This document shows positions 51,651 through 60,327 of a DNA stretch of 64,000 bases, one piece after another. The notes below the pieces were generated by a model. That model was given only the letters and a program-made list of their open reading frames with translations, did no database searches and was not told the origin of the DNA. The DNA lies in NCBI GenBank assembly GCA_964236105.1, contig CAXSBC010000007.1:62001-126000 (forward strand), read 5' to 3'. This stretch comes from Lichenicola sp964236105. Lineage in GTDB: Bacteria > Pseudomonadota > Alphaproteobacteria > Acetobacterales > Acetobacteraceae. Each line of letters opens with the position of its first letter. The stretch's first letter is position 1. The translations under genes were made by a program, and so were the position numbers.

Positions 51651-53444
51651 ATGTCCATCACGCAGTCCGCGATCGAAGCAACGCATGGATGCATCGATTT
51701 CCTGTCCTATGCGGCGAGCCTGGATGGCTGGCTCGCCGGCGGCTGGATCGACCTGTCCTGGGACGATCAGGATCTCGCGCCGGACTGCCTGCTGGAGTTC
51801 GGCGATGCACAGGTGACCGGCGAGGCCACCGTCTGCATCTTCGCGCGTCCCGATGTGCGCAAGATCGGGGTCGGCGTGCTGATCTTCGTGCCGGGCGCGA
51901 CCCGGCGCGCCGACGCGTTCCAGGACGCGATCCTGACCCGGGACGGACGCCGGTTTCGCCTGACTCCCTCCGAGCCGCTCGACCAGCCATCCGAGGCCGA
52001 GGCTATCCTGCGCACCAAGGGCCTCATCACCAGCGCCAGCCGGTCCGCTCGCCGCGCGCACCTGCTTCGCCTGCTGAACCGGCCCTCCTACAGCGGCACC
52101 GACACGCTCGGCACGCTGCAGCCGCCGGTGTTCCTGGAGCTGGACTCCGCCGCCCTCTGCCCGCCGGGCGGGCTGCTGCTGCGTGGCTGGTTCATCGACC
52201 CGTTCAAGTCGGTCGTCAGCATCCGGGTCCGCTGCGGCAGCGAGTCCCGCCTGCTGGACACGCGGCACTGGATCCCGATCCCGCGTCCGGACGTGCGCGA
52301 AGGCTTCTCCCGGCAATATGGCGGACTGGTCGATGCGTGCGGCTTCCTGTCCTTCGTCGACGACATCCATTCCTCCGGCGAAACGGCGTATTTCGAGGTG
52401 CAGACCCGGTCCGGCGACATCGCCTTCAAGCGGATCGCGGAGATCCGTAGCGCCGGCATCGATACCATCAAGGAGACGCTGAGCAACCTGGAGCTGCGCT
52501 ACGACGAGCTGGCGCAGGGCTACGACCATGTGCTCGGTCCGGCGGTCGCGGCGATGAACCGGTTCCGGCTCATGGACGCCGTCGGCTTCAAGGAGATGAC
52601 CTTCGGCGACGTCCCGCCCGCCCCGCGCTGCTCGATCATCGTGCCGCTCTACGGTCGCATCGACTTCATGGAGCTGCAGCTGGCCTTCTTCTCGCGCACG
52701 CTGGGCCACGAGCACGAGATCATCTACGTGCTGGACGATCCGACGCTGCTGCGCGCCACCGAGGCGCTGGCGACCTCCTGTCTCGCCCGGTTCCGCCTGC
52801 CGTTCCGGCTGGTCGCGCTGTCGGCCAATCTCGGCTACGCGCCGGCCAACAATGTCGGGCTGCGGCTGGCGCGCGGCGCGTATGTCTGCTTCCTCAACTC
52901 CGACGTGTTCCCGAAGACGCCGGACTGGCTCGACAGCATGATCGAGACCGCCGCGACACGGCCCGAGGTCGGCGTGGTGGGGGCGATGCTCGTCTTCGAG
53001 GACGAGACGGTCCAGCACGAGGGCTGCTCCTACGAGGCGCTTGCCGAGTTCGCCGGCTGGAGCTTCAGCCTGCATCCGCGCAAGGGACGCTATCCCAGCG
53101 ACGATGACGACGTGCGGGAGGTCGAGGCGGTGACCGGCGCCTGCCTGCTGATGCCGATGCAGCTGGCGCGCGATGTCGGCGGCTTCGACGAGGGTTACGT
53201 GATCGGCGATTTCGAGGATGTCGATCTGTGCCGCAAGGCGCAGCAGCAGGGGCGTATCTGCGTCGTCGATCGGCGGGCGCGGCTGTATCATCTGGAGCGC
53301 CAGAGCCAGGGCGGCCAGCAATCGTCGTGGCGGCTGAACCTCACGCTCTATAATGCCTGGCGCTTCCAGAAGCGCTGGATGATCCCGGCGGCCGGATCGG
53401 CGCCGGTCTCGATGCCGGTCGAGACCGCGGACGCATCGACATGA
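51651..53444 (+). CDS. GT2 family glycosyltransferase with N-terminal accessory domain (cassette copy 2)
   Basis: The 597-residue paralogue of 48389-50209 has the same order of parts. The accessory domain has LLLRGWFIDPFKSVVSIRVR, and IKETLSNLELRYDEL corresponds to the junction of copy 1. The GT-A domain has CSIIVPLYGRIDFMELQ, YVLDDPT, LGYAPANNVGL, CFLNSDVFPKTPDW and GGFDEGYVIGDFEDVDLCRK. Divergence is substantial, so the duplication is not recent. An in-frame GTG at 51639 would add four residues. Its stop overlaps the next ATG by four bases (ATGA). Confidence 0.88.
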   Translation: MSITQSAIEATHGCIDFLSYAASLDGWLAGGWIDLSWDDQDLAPDCLLEFGDAQVTGEATVCIFARPDVRKIGVGVLIFVPGATRRADAFQDAILTRDGRRFRLTPSEPLDQPSEAEAILRTKGLITSASRSARRAHLLRLLNRPSYSGTDTLGTLQPPVFLELDSAALCPPGGLLLRGWFIDPFKSVVSIRVRCGSESRLLDTRHWIPIPRPDVREGFSRQYGGLVDACGFLSFVDDIHSSGETAYFEVQTRSGDIAFKRIAEIRSAGIDTIKETLSNLELRYDELAQGYDHVLGPAVAAMNRFRLMDAVGFKEMTFGDVPPAPRCSIIVPLYGRIDFMELQLAFFSRTLGHEHEIIYVLDDPTLLRATEALATSCLARFRLPFRLVALSANLGYAPANNVGLRLARGAYVCFLNSDVFPKTPDWLDSMIETAATRPEVGVVGAMLVFEDETVQHEGCSYEALAEFAGWSFSLHPRKGRYPSDDDDVREVEAVTGACLLMPMQLARDVGGFDEGYVIGDFEDVDLCRKAQQQGRICVVDRRARLYHLERQSQGGQQSSWRLNLTLYNAWRFQKRWMIPAAGSAPVSMPVETADAST

Positions 53445-54934
53445 ACGATTCGCCGACCGACATGATGCCCGCCGCCGCCTCAGCGTCGGACGGACAGGCT
53501 CCGACCGCCGGCCGGGCAGGTCTTCCCAGCGTGCTGGTGATGACGCATTCGCACCCCAGGCTCACCCGCGGCGGCGCTGAGATCTCGGCCTTCACCCTCT
53601 ACCGCGAGCTCAAGGCCCGCGGCGGCACCGCCTGGCTGCTCGGCTGCTCGAGCCCGAAGAGCGAGGTGAGGCTCGGCGCCACGCTGACCCAGCCGTACGG
53701 GCCGGACGACTATGTCTATCATCCCAACGCGGCGTTCGACTATTTCAAGTTCGCCAACCCCGATCCGCAATTTCCCAAGGTGATCGAGGAGCTCGTCGCC
53801 GAGCTCAAGCCCGATATCGTGCATACCCATCATTTCGTCCGGTTCGGCGTCGAGATGTTCAGCGCCATACGACGCGGCTGGCCGAGTGCCAAGATCGTGC
53901 TGAGCCTCCACGAGTATCTGGCCATCTGCAATCATCACGGCCAGATGATGAAGACCAAGACGTTCCGGCTGTGCGAGAAGGAAAGCTATTCCGCCTGCGC
54001 CGCCTGCTTCCCGCAGTTCGGCGAGCGCGACTTCTTCCTGCGCAAGCGCTACCTGCAGATGTTCTTCGACGATGTCGATTTGTTCATCTCGCCCAGCCAC
54101 TTCCTGGCCGACCGGTTCCGCAGCTGGGGCCTGCCGGATGCCAAGCTGGCGGTTCTGGAGAACATGCCGCCCGAGCGCGACGGCAGCCGGTTTGCCGAGA
54201 CATGGGTGCCGCCTGCCGTGACCCCCCTGCCTGTCCCGGTGTCGCCGCCTGTCGCCGACGGCATGTCCTCGTCCGGCGCCGCATCGCGCCGGCTGCGGAA
54301 CACGGGGTCGATGCCGGGGCGATCGGCGGGCGCATCGTCGATGACGGAGCTGCGTCCGATCCGGTTCGGGTTCTTCGGCCAGATGTCGCCGCTGAAGGGG
54401 ATCACCGTGCTGATGGACGCAGCGAAGCGCCTGAACGCGCTGGGGATACGCAACGCGGTCATCGAGATCTATGGCGACTATTCGAGCCAGCCGCTGGAGT
54501 TCCAGAAGGTGGTCGAGGAGGCTCTCGACGACGCGGGCGAGAACGTCGTCTTCCATGGCGCCTACGATAACGCGCAGGTCAATGCGCTGATGCAGCAGAT
54601 CGACGCGATGGTGATCCCGTCCACCTGGTGGGAGAACTCGCCGGTGGTCATCCAGGAGGCGTTCACCAACGGCAAGCCGGTGATCTGCTCCAATATCGGC
54701 GGCATGGCCGAGAAGATCACGCACGGCGTCAACGGCCTGCACTTCGAGGTGAGCCGGCCGGCGAGCCTGGCGGAGGTGCTGGCGGATCTCGCGACCCATC
54801 CGCAGAAGCTGGCGGCGCTGACCGCGGGTGTCCGGCCGCCGCCGACGGCGCAGGAGGTGCTGGACCTGCATCTGGCGCTCTATGACGCCGTTCTCGCGCC
54901 GACCCCGCTTGGTCGCCATCACCTTGTCGCTTGA
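53441..54934 (+). CDS. GT4 family glycosyltransferase (cassette copy 2) with an inserted Pro/Ser-rich linker
   Basis: The 497-residue paralogue of 50219-51547 shares VLVMTHSHPRLTRGGAEISA, DIVHTHHFVRFG, CEKESYSACAACFPQFGERD, FGFFGQMSPLKGI, WWENSPVVIQEAFTNGKPV and CSNIGGMAEKI. Compared with copy 1 it carries an extra segment of about 45 residues (roughly 258-303, rich in Pro, Ser, Arg and Met) between the two Rossmann-like domains. It also has a longer N-terminus. The insertion lies at the domain hinge and keeps the frame. It is translationally coupled to the preceding GT2 gene. Confidence 0.9.
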   Translation: MNDSPTDMMPAAASASDGQAPTAGRAGLPSVLVMTHSHPRLTRGGAEISAFTLYRELKARGGTAWLLGCSSPKSEVRLGATLTQPYGPDDYVYHPNAAFDYFKFANPDPQFPKVIEELVAELKPDIVHTHHFVRFGVEMFSAIRRGWPSAKIVLSLHEYLAICNHHGQMMKTKTFRLCEKESYSACAACFPQFGERDFFLRKRYLQMFFDDVDLFISPSHFLADRFRSWGLPDAKLAVLENMPPERDGSRFAETWVPPAVTPLPVPVSPPVADGMSSSGAASRRLRNTGSMPGRSAGASSMTELRPIRFGFFGQMSPLKGITVLMDAAKRLNALGIRNAVIEIYGDYSSQPLEFQKVVEEALDDAGENVVFHGAYDNAQVNALMQQIDAMVIPSTWWENSPVVIQEAFTNGKPVICSNIGGMAEKITHGVNGLHFEVSRPASLAEVLADLATHPQKLAALTAGVRPPPTAQEVLDLHLALYDAVLAPTPLGRHHLVA

Positions 54935-55013
54935 ACGACTCGCGGAAATTGTCCTTAGTCGGCATACTGCGAAATTGCTGCAGTGCAAGATCTAACCAGG
55001 AGCGCGAAAACGC

Positions 55014-56129
55014 ATGAACGGTGTCACGATCAGAGGTGCGATCGATCGGTTGGACAGCGAAGGTGCAGTTGGCTGGCTGTATGGCAGCGAATACACGTCG
55101 CCCCCGCTGATCCGCGCCTTCCTCCACCATGACCTGATCGGCGAGAGCGTCGCCGACGCCCACCGCCCCGATCTCGAGGAGGTCGGGTTCGGCGATGGTC
55201 GCTGCGGCTTCGAGATCCGGTTCGATCGGCCGATCGACTCCAGCTACCTGCCCTTCGTGACGATCAAGCCGCAGGATGTCGATCTGCATCTGCCGGTGTC
55301 GCTCAACAGCAGCGCCTACCTGGACCTGGTCAATGCCGTGCTGGTGGGATTCTCCGGCGCCGGCCGCAACCGCTCGGTGCTGGGCGGTCTGTGGACCGAC
55401 CGGACCGACGCGCCGCAGCTCCTCAATGGCCGTGTCGCCGTCGGCGCCTGCGCGGCCGAGCTGCAGCCGCCGCTGCAGGAGCTGATCCGCAACGGCCACG
55501 TGCTGCTCCACAACGCGCTGGCTCCGAACGGCGTGAGCGGCAAGGACATCGCCAGCATCCAGACCGCGACGGCGCCGCGTCTCGTCGAGGACGATGCCGC
55601 GCTGAAGGGCGCGCTCACCGGCATCGCCGCCCTGCTGTTCCGCGAGTCGGTCGTGCGGCTGCTGCGTGCGGTGTTCGACGATCATCCGGTGGTCTATCGT
55701 CTCGACAGCTTCAGCGGAACGACGAGCTTCGGACAGGCGTCCGCCTTCGAGGGCCTGCCGTCTCCGGCCGAATGCGTGGCCGTCTATATCGGCAACCCGA
55801 ACGGCCCGATCCGGATCGACCTGGTGCGCGACAGCCATGAGCTGCCGGAGTTCAGTCCAGGCGGCCATTCGCGCTGGACCGGCGCCGGCTCGGACGAACT
55901 CAGCCGGTTCGCCACCGAGGCCGGCCTCTCGATCGAAAGCATCGATCTCGACGCGCTCGACGTGGCGATTGTCGGTCCGGGCCTGGTGCATCGCGTCGTC
56001 GCCACCGGCGATGCGCCGGCGATGCGGGCGGTGGCCGCACCCCGGCGCGTGACCCCGACCCGGTTCCTGAGCGGCGACGGCACCTGGACCGAGGTCGGGC
56101 ACGTTTCCGGTGCCCGCATTCGGGTGTAG
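55014..56129 (+). CDS. Unrecognised 371-residue protein of the glycan cluster
   Basis: The N-terminal 90 residues show GAIDRLDSEGAVGWLYG, then RAFLHHDLIGESVADAHRPD and GFGDGRCGFEIRF. This is the repeating beta-sandwich pattern I associate with accessory domains in alphaproteobacterial polysaccharide proteins. The remainder has no recognised motif; it is mixed alpha/beta, with no signal peptide or transmembrane helix. AGGAG lies 12 bases before the ATG. It sits between GT4 copy 2 and kdsA in the same direction. The GW segment resembles the LLLNGW/LLLRGW segments of the two GT2 proteins, which suggests a shared accessory fold (inference). Confidence 0.7.
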   Translation: MNGVTIRGAIDRLDSEGAVGWLYGSEYTSPPLIRAFLHHDLIGESVADAHRPDLEEVGFGDGRCGFEIRFDRPIDSSYLPFVTIKPQDVDLHLPVSLNSSAYLDLVNAVLVGFSGAGRNRSVLGGLWTDRTDAPQLLNGRVAVGACAAELQPPLQELIRNGHVLLHNALAPNGVSGKDIASIQTATAPRLVEDDAALKGALTGIAALLFRESVVRLLRAVFDDHPVVYRLDSFSGTTSFGQASAFEGLPSPAECVAVYIGNPNGPIRIDLVRDSHELPEFSPGGHSRWTGAGSDELSRFATEAGLSIESIDLDALDVAIVGPGLVHRVVATGDAPAMRAVAAPRRVTPTRFLSGDGTWTEVGHVSGARIRV

Positions 56130-56177
56130 CCTCCGGTCGGCGGCCCTGCGTCCGGGCAGCCGACAAGGAGCCGAACC

Positions 56178-57035
56178 CTGAGCCAGATCGAGCCGAACGC
56201 GACCGTCCACGTGGGAGACGTGGTGTTCGGCAACGACAGACCGTTGTCGCTGATCGCCGGGCCCTGCCAGATCGAGAGCCGTGCCCACGCCTTCGAGTGC
56301 GCGGGGGCGATCAAGGAGATGGCCGGCCGGCTCGGGATCGGCGTCGTGTTCAAGAGCTCCTACGACAAGGCCAACCGCACCAGCATCCAGGGGGCGCGCG
56401 GCGTCGGGCTTCAGGCGGCGCTGCAGATCTTCGCCGACATCCGCGCCGAACTGGCGCTGCCGGTGCTGACCGACGTGCATGAGCGGCAGCATTGTCCGAT
56501 CATCGCCGAGGTGGTCGACGTGCTGCAGATCCCGGCCTTCCTGTGCCGGCAGACCGACCTGCTGGTGGCGGCAGCCGGGACGGGGCGGGTGGTCAACGTC
56601 AAGAAGGGCCAGTTCCTGGCACCCTGGGACATGCGCAACGTGCTCGCCAAGGTGACGGCTGCCGGCAACCCCAACGTCATGGCCACCGAGCGCGGCACCT
56701 CGTTCGGCTACAACACGCTGGTCTCGGACTTCCGGTCGCTGCCGATCATGGCGGGCTTCGGGTCCCCGGTGATCTTCGATGCCACCCATTCGGTGCAGCA
56801 GCCGGGCGGGCAGGGGGACAGTTCCGGCGGCCAGCGCGAGTTCGTGGCCGTGCTGGCGCGGGCGGCGCTGGCGGTCGGCGTCGCCGGCCTGTTCATCGAG
56901 ACCCATCCGGACCCCGACCGCGCGCCGTCGGACGGTTCCAACATGATCGCCCTGCGCGATTTCGAGGGGCTGCTGCGCCGGCTGCTGGGCTATGACCGGC
57001 TGACCAAGGCTGCTTTGTCAGAGCAGGCGGCCTGA
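56178..57035 (+). CDS. kdsA: KdsA, 3-deoxy-8-phosphooctulonate (Kdo-8-P) synthase, apparent CTG start
   Basis: The enzyme condenses phosphoenolpyruvate with arabinose-5-phosphate. Family motifs are SLIAGPCQIESRAHAFE, FKSSYDKANRTS, LPVLTDVHE, IPAFLCRQTDLL, NVKKGQFLAPWDM and FDATHSVQQPGG. The first conventional start is GTG at 56211, which has no ribosome-binding site and would cut off the usual N-terminus. In frame 11 codons upstream is CTG at 56178, preceded by a perfect AAGGAG seven bases away. It yields L/M-SQIEPNATVHVGDVVFGND, like other KdsA N-termini, and 285 residues, the usual length. Either CTG is used as a start or a base is misread. Confidence 0.93.
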   Translation: MSQIEPNATVHVGDVVFGNDRPLSLIAGPCQIESRAHAFECAGAIKEMAGRLGIGVVFKSSYDKANRTSIQGARGVGLQAALQIFADIRAELALPVLTDVHERQHCPIIAEVVDVLQIPAFLCRQTDLLVAAAGTGRVVNVKKGQFLAPWDMRNVLAKVTAAGNPNVMATERGTSFGYNTLVSDFRSLPIMAGFGSPVIFDATHSVQQPGGQGDSSGGQREFVAVLARAALAVGVAGLFIETHPDPDRAPSDGSNMIALRDFEGLLRRLLGYDRLTKAALSEQAA

Positions 57036-57060
57036 CCGGACGCCGGCCAGGGAGGCGCGC

Positions 57061-57816
57061 ATGAACCCGATTGTCGTGGTGCCGGCGCGCCTGCACGCGA
57101 CGCGGCTGCCGCGCAAGCCGCTGGCCCTGATCGCGGGCGAACCGATGATCGTGCATGTCTGGCGGCGCGCGATGGAGACCGGGCTCGGCCCGGTGCTGGT
57201 CGCGGTCGACGACGAGGCGATCGGCGAGGTCGTGACCAGGGCGGGCGGCCGGGCCGTGCTGACCCGCCAGGACCATCCATCCGGTACCGACCGCATCGCC
57301 GAGGCGCTGGCCGGCATCGACCCGCAGGCGCTGCACGACGTGGTGATCAACTTCCAGGGCGACCTGCCGACGGTGGCGCCCCACGTCAGCCGCCAGACCG
57401 CGTCCCTGCTGGACGATCCGGACGTGGCGCTGGCGACGGCGGTCGCCCTGATCGCCGATCCGCGCGAGGCCGAGGCGGCGAGCGTGGTGAAGATGGTGGG
57501 CAGCCCGCTCGGCGGCGGCCGCTTCCGGGCGCTCTACTTCACCCGCGTCCGGGCGCCCTGGGGCGAGGGTCCGCTCTACCACCATATCGGCCTCTATGCA
57601 TGGCGTCGGGCCGCCTTCCAGCGCTTCGTCTCGCTGCCGCCCTCGACGCTGGAGCGGCGCGAGAGGCTCGAGCAGCTGCGAGCACTGGAGGCCGGCATGC
57701 GGGTGGATGCGGTGCTGGTCGACGACGTGCCGCTCGGCGTCGACACCCCCGACGATCTCGCCCGCGCCCGGCTGCTGCTCGACCCGCTTGCCGCCCCGTC
57801 GCCGGCCGGGGCCTGA
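57061..57816 (+). CDS. kdsB: KdsB, CMP-Kdo synthetase
   Basis: The 251-residue cytidylyltransferase begins NPIVVVPARLHATRLPRKPL, the nucleotide-binding loop. It continues with TRQDHPSGTDRIAEAL, VINFQGDLPTV, LYHHIGLYAWRRAAFQRFV and PLGVDTPDDLARAR. It activates Kdo with CTP for transfer to lipid A or capsule. GAGG lies six bases before the ATG, 25 bp after the kdsA stop. Part of the kdsA-kdsB-kdsD unit. Confidence 0.95.
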   Translation: MNPIVVVPARLHATRLPRKPLALIAGEPMIVHVWRRAMETGLGPVLVAVDDEAIGEVVTRAGGRAVLTRQDHPSGTDRIAEALAGIDPQALHDVVINFQGDLPTVAPHVSRQTASLLDDPDVALATAVALIADPREAEAASVVKMVGSPLGGGRFRALYFTRVRAPWGEGPLYHHIGLYAWRRAAFQRFVSLPPSTLERRERLEQLRALEAGMRVDAVLVDDVPLGVDTPDDLARARLLLDPLAAPSPAGA

Positions 57817-57838
57817 CGTGACGGTGCGCGAGCGTCCG

Positions 57839-58849
57839 ATGGCCAGCGGCATCGCCATGCCGCCCGAGCTCGATGCCGGCTCGGTGGCGGCCGCTGCCGC
57901 GAGTGTCGCCCGCACCCTGCAGATCGAGCAGCAGGGCCTGCTGGCGGTGCAGTCGGCGCTGCAGGCGGGCCTGGCGGAAGCGTTCGCCCGGGCGGCCGAC
58001 GTCATCGAGCGCGCGGCCGGCAGCGTCATCGTCACCGGCATGGGAAAGTCCGGCCATGTCGGCCGCAAGATCGCCGCCACCCTCGCCTCGACCGGAACGC
58101 CCAGCCATTACGTGCATCCGGTGGAAGCCAGCCATGGCGACCTCGGCGTGCTGCGCGACACCGACGTGGTGCTGGCCGCCTCCTGGTCCGGCGAGACCAC
58201 CGAGCTTGCCGATATCGTCGAGTACAGCCGCCGGTTCGGCGTGCCGCTGATCGCCCTGACCTCGCGGCCGGACAGCGCGCTTGGCCGTGCCGCCGATATC
58301 GGCCTGTTCCTGCCCAGCGCCGAGGAGGCCTGTCCGAACGGGCTCGCGCCCACCACCTCGACCACCATGCAGCTTGCCGCCGGCGACGCCCTGGCCATCC
58401 TGCTGCTGGAACGCCGCGGCTTCACCGCGACCGATTTCAACCGGTTCCATCCGGGCGGCAAGCTCGGCCTGCGTCTGATGCAGGTGCGCCGGTTGATGCA
58501 TGGGGGCGCTGACATGCCGCTGGTGCCGATATCGGCCAGGCTTTCCGCGGGCATCGTCGAGATGACCTCGAAGCGGTTCGGCATCGTCGGCGTGGTGGAT
58601 GCGAAAGGCGGCCTGATCGGCGTGCTGACCGATGGCGACGTCCGGCGCGCCTTCCAGACCAGCTTCACCGATCGTCCGATCGTCGAGGCCATGGGCGCGC
58701 GGCCGCAGACCGTCACCGGCGAGACGCTGGCGGTCAAGGTGCTGGCGCGGATGAACGAGGCGCGCATCACCAGCATGTTCGTCGTCGAGGGCAGGGTGCC
58801 GATCGGGCTGGTGCACGTCCATGACCTGCTGCGGGCCCGGATCGCCTGA
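57839..58849 (+). CDS. kdsD: KdsD/KpsF-type arabinose-5-phosphate isomerase
   Basis: The 336-residue protein has an N-terminal SIS sugar-isomerase domain (VTGMGKSGHVGRKIAATLAS, HGDLGVLRDTDVVLAASWSGET, ALTSRPDSALGRAAD, GLAPTTSTTMQLAAGDALA) and two C-terminal CBS domains (FGIVGVVDAKGGLIGVLTDG, ITSMFVVEGRVPIGLVHVHD). It converts ribulose-5-phosphate to arabinose-5-phosphate for KdsA. A GTG at 57818, two bases after the kdsB stop, would add seven residues and has GGGG upstream. KdsA, KdsB and KdsD together cover Kdo activation except for the KdsC phosphatase, which is absent here. Confidence 0.93.
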   Translation: MASGIAMPPELDAGSVAAAAASVARTLQIEQQGLLAVQSALQAGLAEAFARAADVIERAAGSVIVTGMGKSGHVGRKIAATLASTGTPSHYVHPVEASHGDLGVLRDTDVVLAASWSGETTELADIVEYSRRFGVPLIALTSRPDSALGRAADIGLFLPSAEEACPNGLAPTTSTTMQLAAGDALAILLLERRGFTATDFNRFHPGGKLGLRLMQVRRLMHGGADMPLVPISARLSAGIVEMTSKRFGIVGVVDAKGGLIGVLTDGDVRRAFQTSFTDRPIVEAMGARPQTVTGETLAVKVLARMNEARITSMFVVEGRVPIGLVHVHDLLRARIA

Positions 58850-58869
58850 CCTGGACGGCTTCTGCTTCA

Positions 58870-58885
58870 CGTCGAAGTTTCGACG
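58870..58885 (+). terminator. Hairpin after kdsD
   Basis: CGTCGA and TCGACG pair around AGTT, 20 bases after the kdsD stop, and could end the kds transcript. The stem is short and no long T-run follows. Confidence 0.4.
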
Positions 58886-58967
58886 CCCGCCTAGCGTGTG
58901 GAATAACGCGCGGATATGGTCGACAACGGAACCAGCGCGGCCCGATTGGTGAGAAGTCAAAGCCCAT

Positions 58968-60134
58968 ATGTTTCGTGTCGGTGATCAGATTCTCAAGCTG
59001 CCTGCGCCGTCCGAGCTGGTCAGCCGTCCGAATGTCAGCGAGCTGCAGCGCAAGGTCACGCGGAAGCTGCGGCCGCCCTCCCTCTCCCTCGACCTGTCGA
59101 CGCAGGGCGTGCGTTTCGACTTTGCCTCGCAATCGGTGCTGGAGGTCCACTCCACCCATGCCGGACACTACCAGGATCAGTGCCTGTTCGGGTTCCACCA
59201 CCTGCATGCGCTGGTCGGCCGCAACGGCGAGTTCAACTGCCAGGAGATCGACAACTATCCCGGCCGGCTGGCGCACTACCTGTCCAACGTGCCGCCGCCC
59301 AGCTACGTGGTCCCCGACATCCGGCGCGACGGGCCGGGCTTCCGGGTCAGCTTCGACCGGCTGGTGGACGAGGCGGTAACCAAGCTGGACGGGCCGGTCT
59401 TCTTCGGCAGCCCGATCGAGCCGGCCAACTGGGGGATGTGGCTGCTCAACGGCCTGCCCAACGCGTATGCCTTCGTCTCGACCGGCCAGGTCGGCCGTTT
59501 CCTGTGCTACGCGCCCTCGGAGTGGCAAAGAAACCTGCTGCTGTTCATGGGTGTCGCTCCGGAGAAGCTAATCGACCAGGCGCCGTGGCACACCTATCAC
59601 TGCGCCGAGATCGTGCTTCACCAGTACTCGATGATCGACCTGGTTCCCGACGAGACCGCGCGGGCAATCTTTCGCAACATCGTCGGCCGCTGCGCGGTGA
59701 AGGGGCAGGCGCCGACCCCTGCCAAGATCTTCGTGTCCAGGCGGACGATCACCCGGCAGTCCGGCAGCAACTACCGGGCGCTGCAGAACGAGGACCATCT
59801 GGCCGAGACGCTGGAACGGCTCGGCTTCGTCGTGATCGAGCCGGAGCTGCTGCCGTTCGAGGAGCAGGTCCGCACCTTCAGCAACGCGAAGTTCATCGTC
59901 GGACTGGGCGGTGCGGCGATGTTCAACGCAGTGTTCGCAGCGCCTGGGACGAATCTCATCAGCATAGAAAGCACCTCGGGTTTTGCGCTGAATCACGCAA
60001 GACTGTTCGCATCCCTGGATCTGAATTACGGTTTCATCTTCGGCGAGCAGAACCAGGCCGCCGGGAACTATCCGCACAATCCCTGGACCATCAATGTCCC
60101 GGGCGTGGTTCAGGCGATCTCGCGCTTCGGGTAG
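58968..60134 (+). CDS. GT61 (DUF563) family glycosyltransferase
   Basis: The 388-residue protein has GT61-type blocks in the C-terminal half: KIFVSRRTITRQSGSNYRAL, HLAETLERLGFVVIEPELLP, FEEQVRTFSNAKFIVGLGGA (the conserved A-x-x-hydrophobic-G-x-H/G-G-A region), and AMFNAVFAAPGTNLISIES. The middle has a NWGMWLLNGLPNAYAF segment where family members usually carry an N-x-x-H/W motif. No transmembrane helix is present. It probably adds pentose or hexosamine-type residues to a surface glycan, but the donor is unknown. It lies about 120 bp after kdsD. Confidence 0.82.
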   Translation: MFRVGDQILKLPAPSELVSRPNVSELQRKVTRKLRPPSLSLDLSTQGVRFDFASQSVLEVHSTHAGHYQDQCLFGFHHLHALVGRNGEFNCQEIDNYPGRLAHYLSNVPPPSYVVPDIRRDGPGFRVSFDRLVDEAVTKLDGPVFFGSPIEPANWGMWLLNGLPNAYAFVSTGQVGRFLCYAPSEWQRNLLLFMGVAPEKLIDQAPWHTYHCAEIVLHQYSMIDLVPDETARAIFRNIVGRCAVKGQAPTPAKIFVSRRTITRQSGSNYRALQNEDHLAETLERLGFVVIEPELLPFEEQVRTFSNAKFIVGLGGAAMFNAVFAAPGTNLISIESTSGFALNHARLFASLDLNYGFIFGEQNQAAGNYPHNPWTINVPGVVQAISRFG

Positions 60135-60161
60135 CAAATCGTGACAGCAGGCAGTCAACGT

Positions 60162-60189
60162 TTGACACCGTTTGATTAAGCGCTAAGAC
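60162..60189 (+). promoter_or_regulatory. Candidate promoter for the pyruvyl transferase gene
   Basis: A consensus-like TTGACA (60162-60167) is followed after 16 bp by TAAGAC (60184-60189). It lies 139 bp before the next start, giving a leader of about 130 nt. Confidence 0.4.
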
Positions 60190-60327
60190 GGTTCACATCC
60201 AGGGACCGGCACGGCAACGACAATACGGCTGCCACGAGGATGAAACGATCGGGTCGACCTCGTTGCGTCTCGTGCCTGGTGCTCCATCCGTCTTGCCGGA
60301 CTGCACGAGCTGAAGGAAGTTTCCGAG

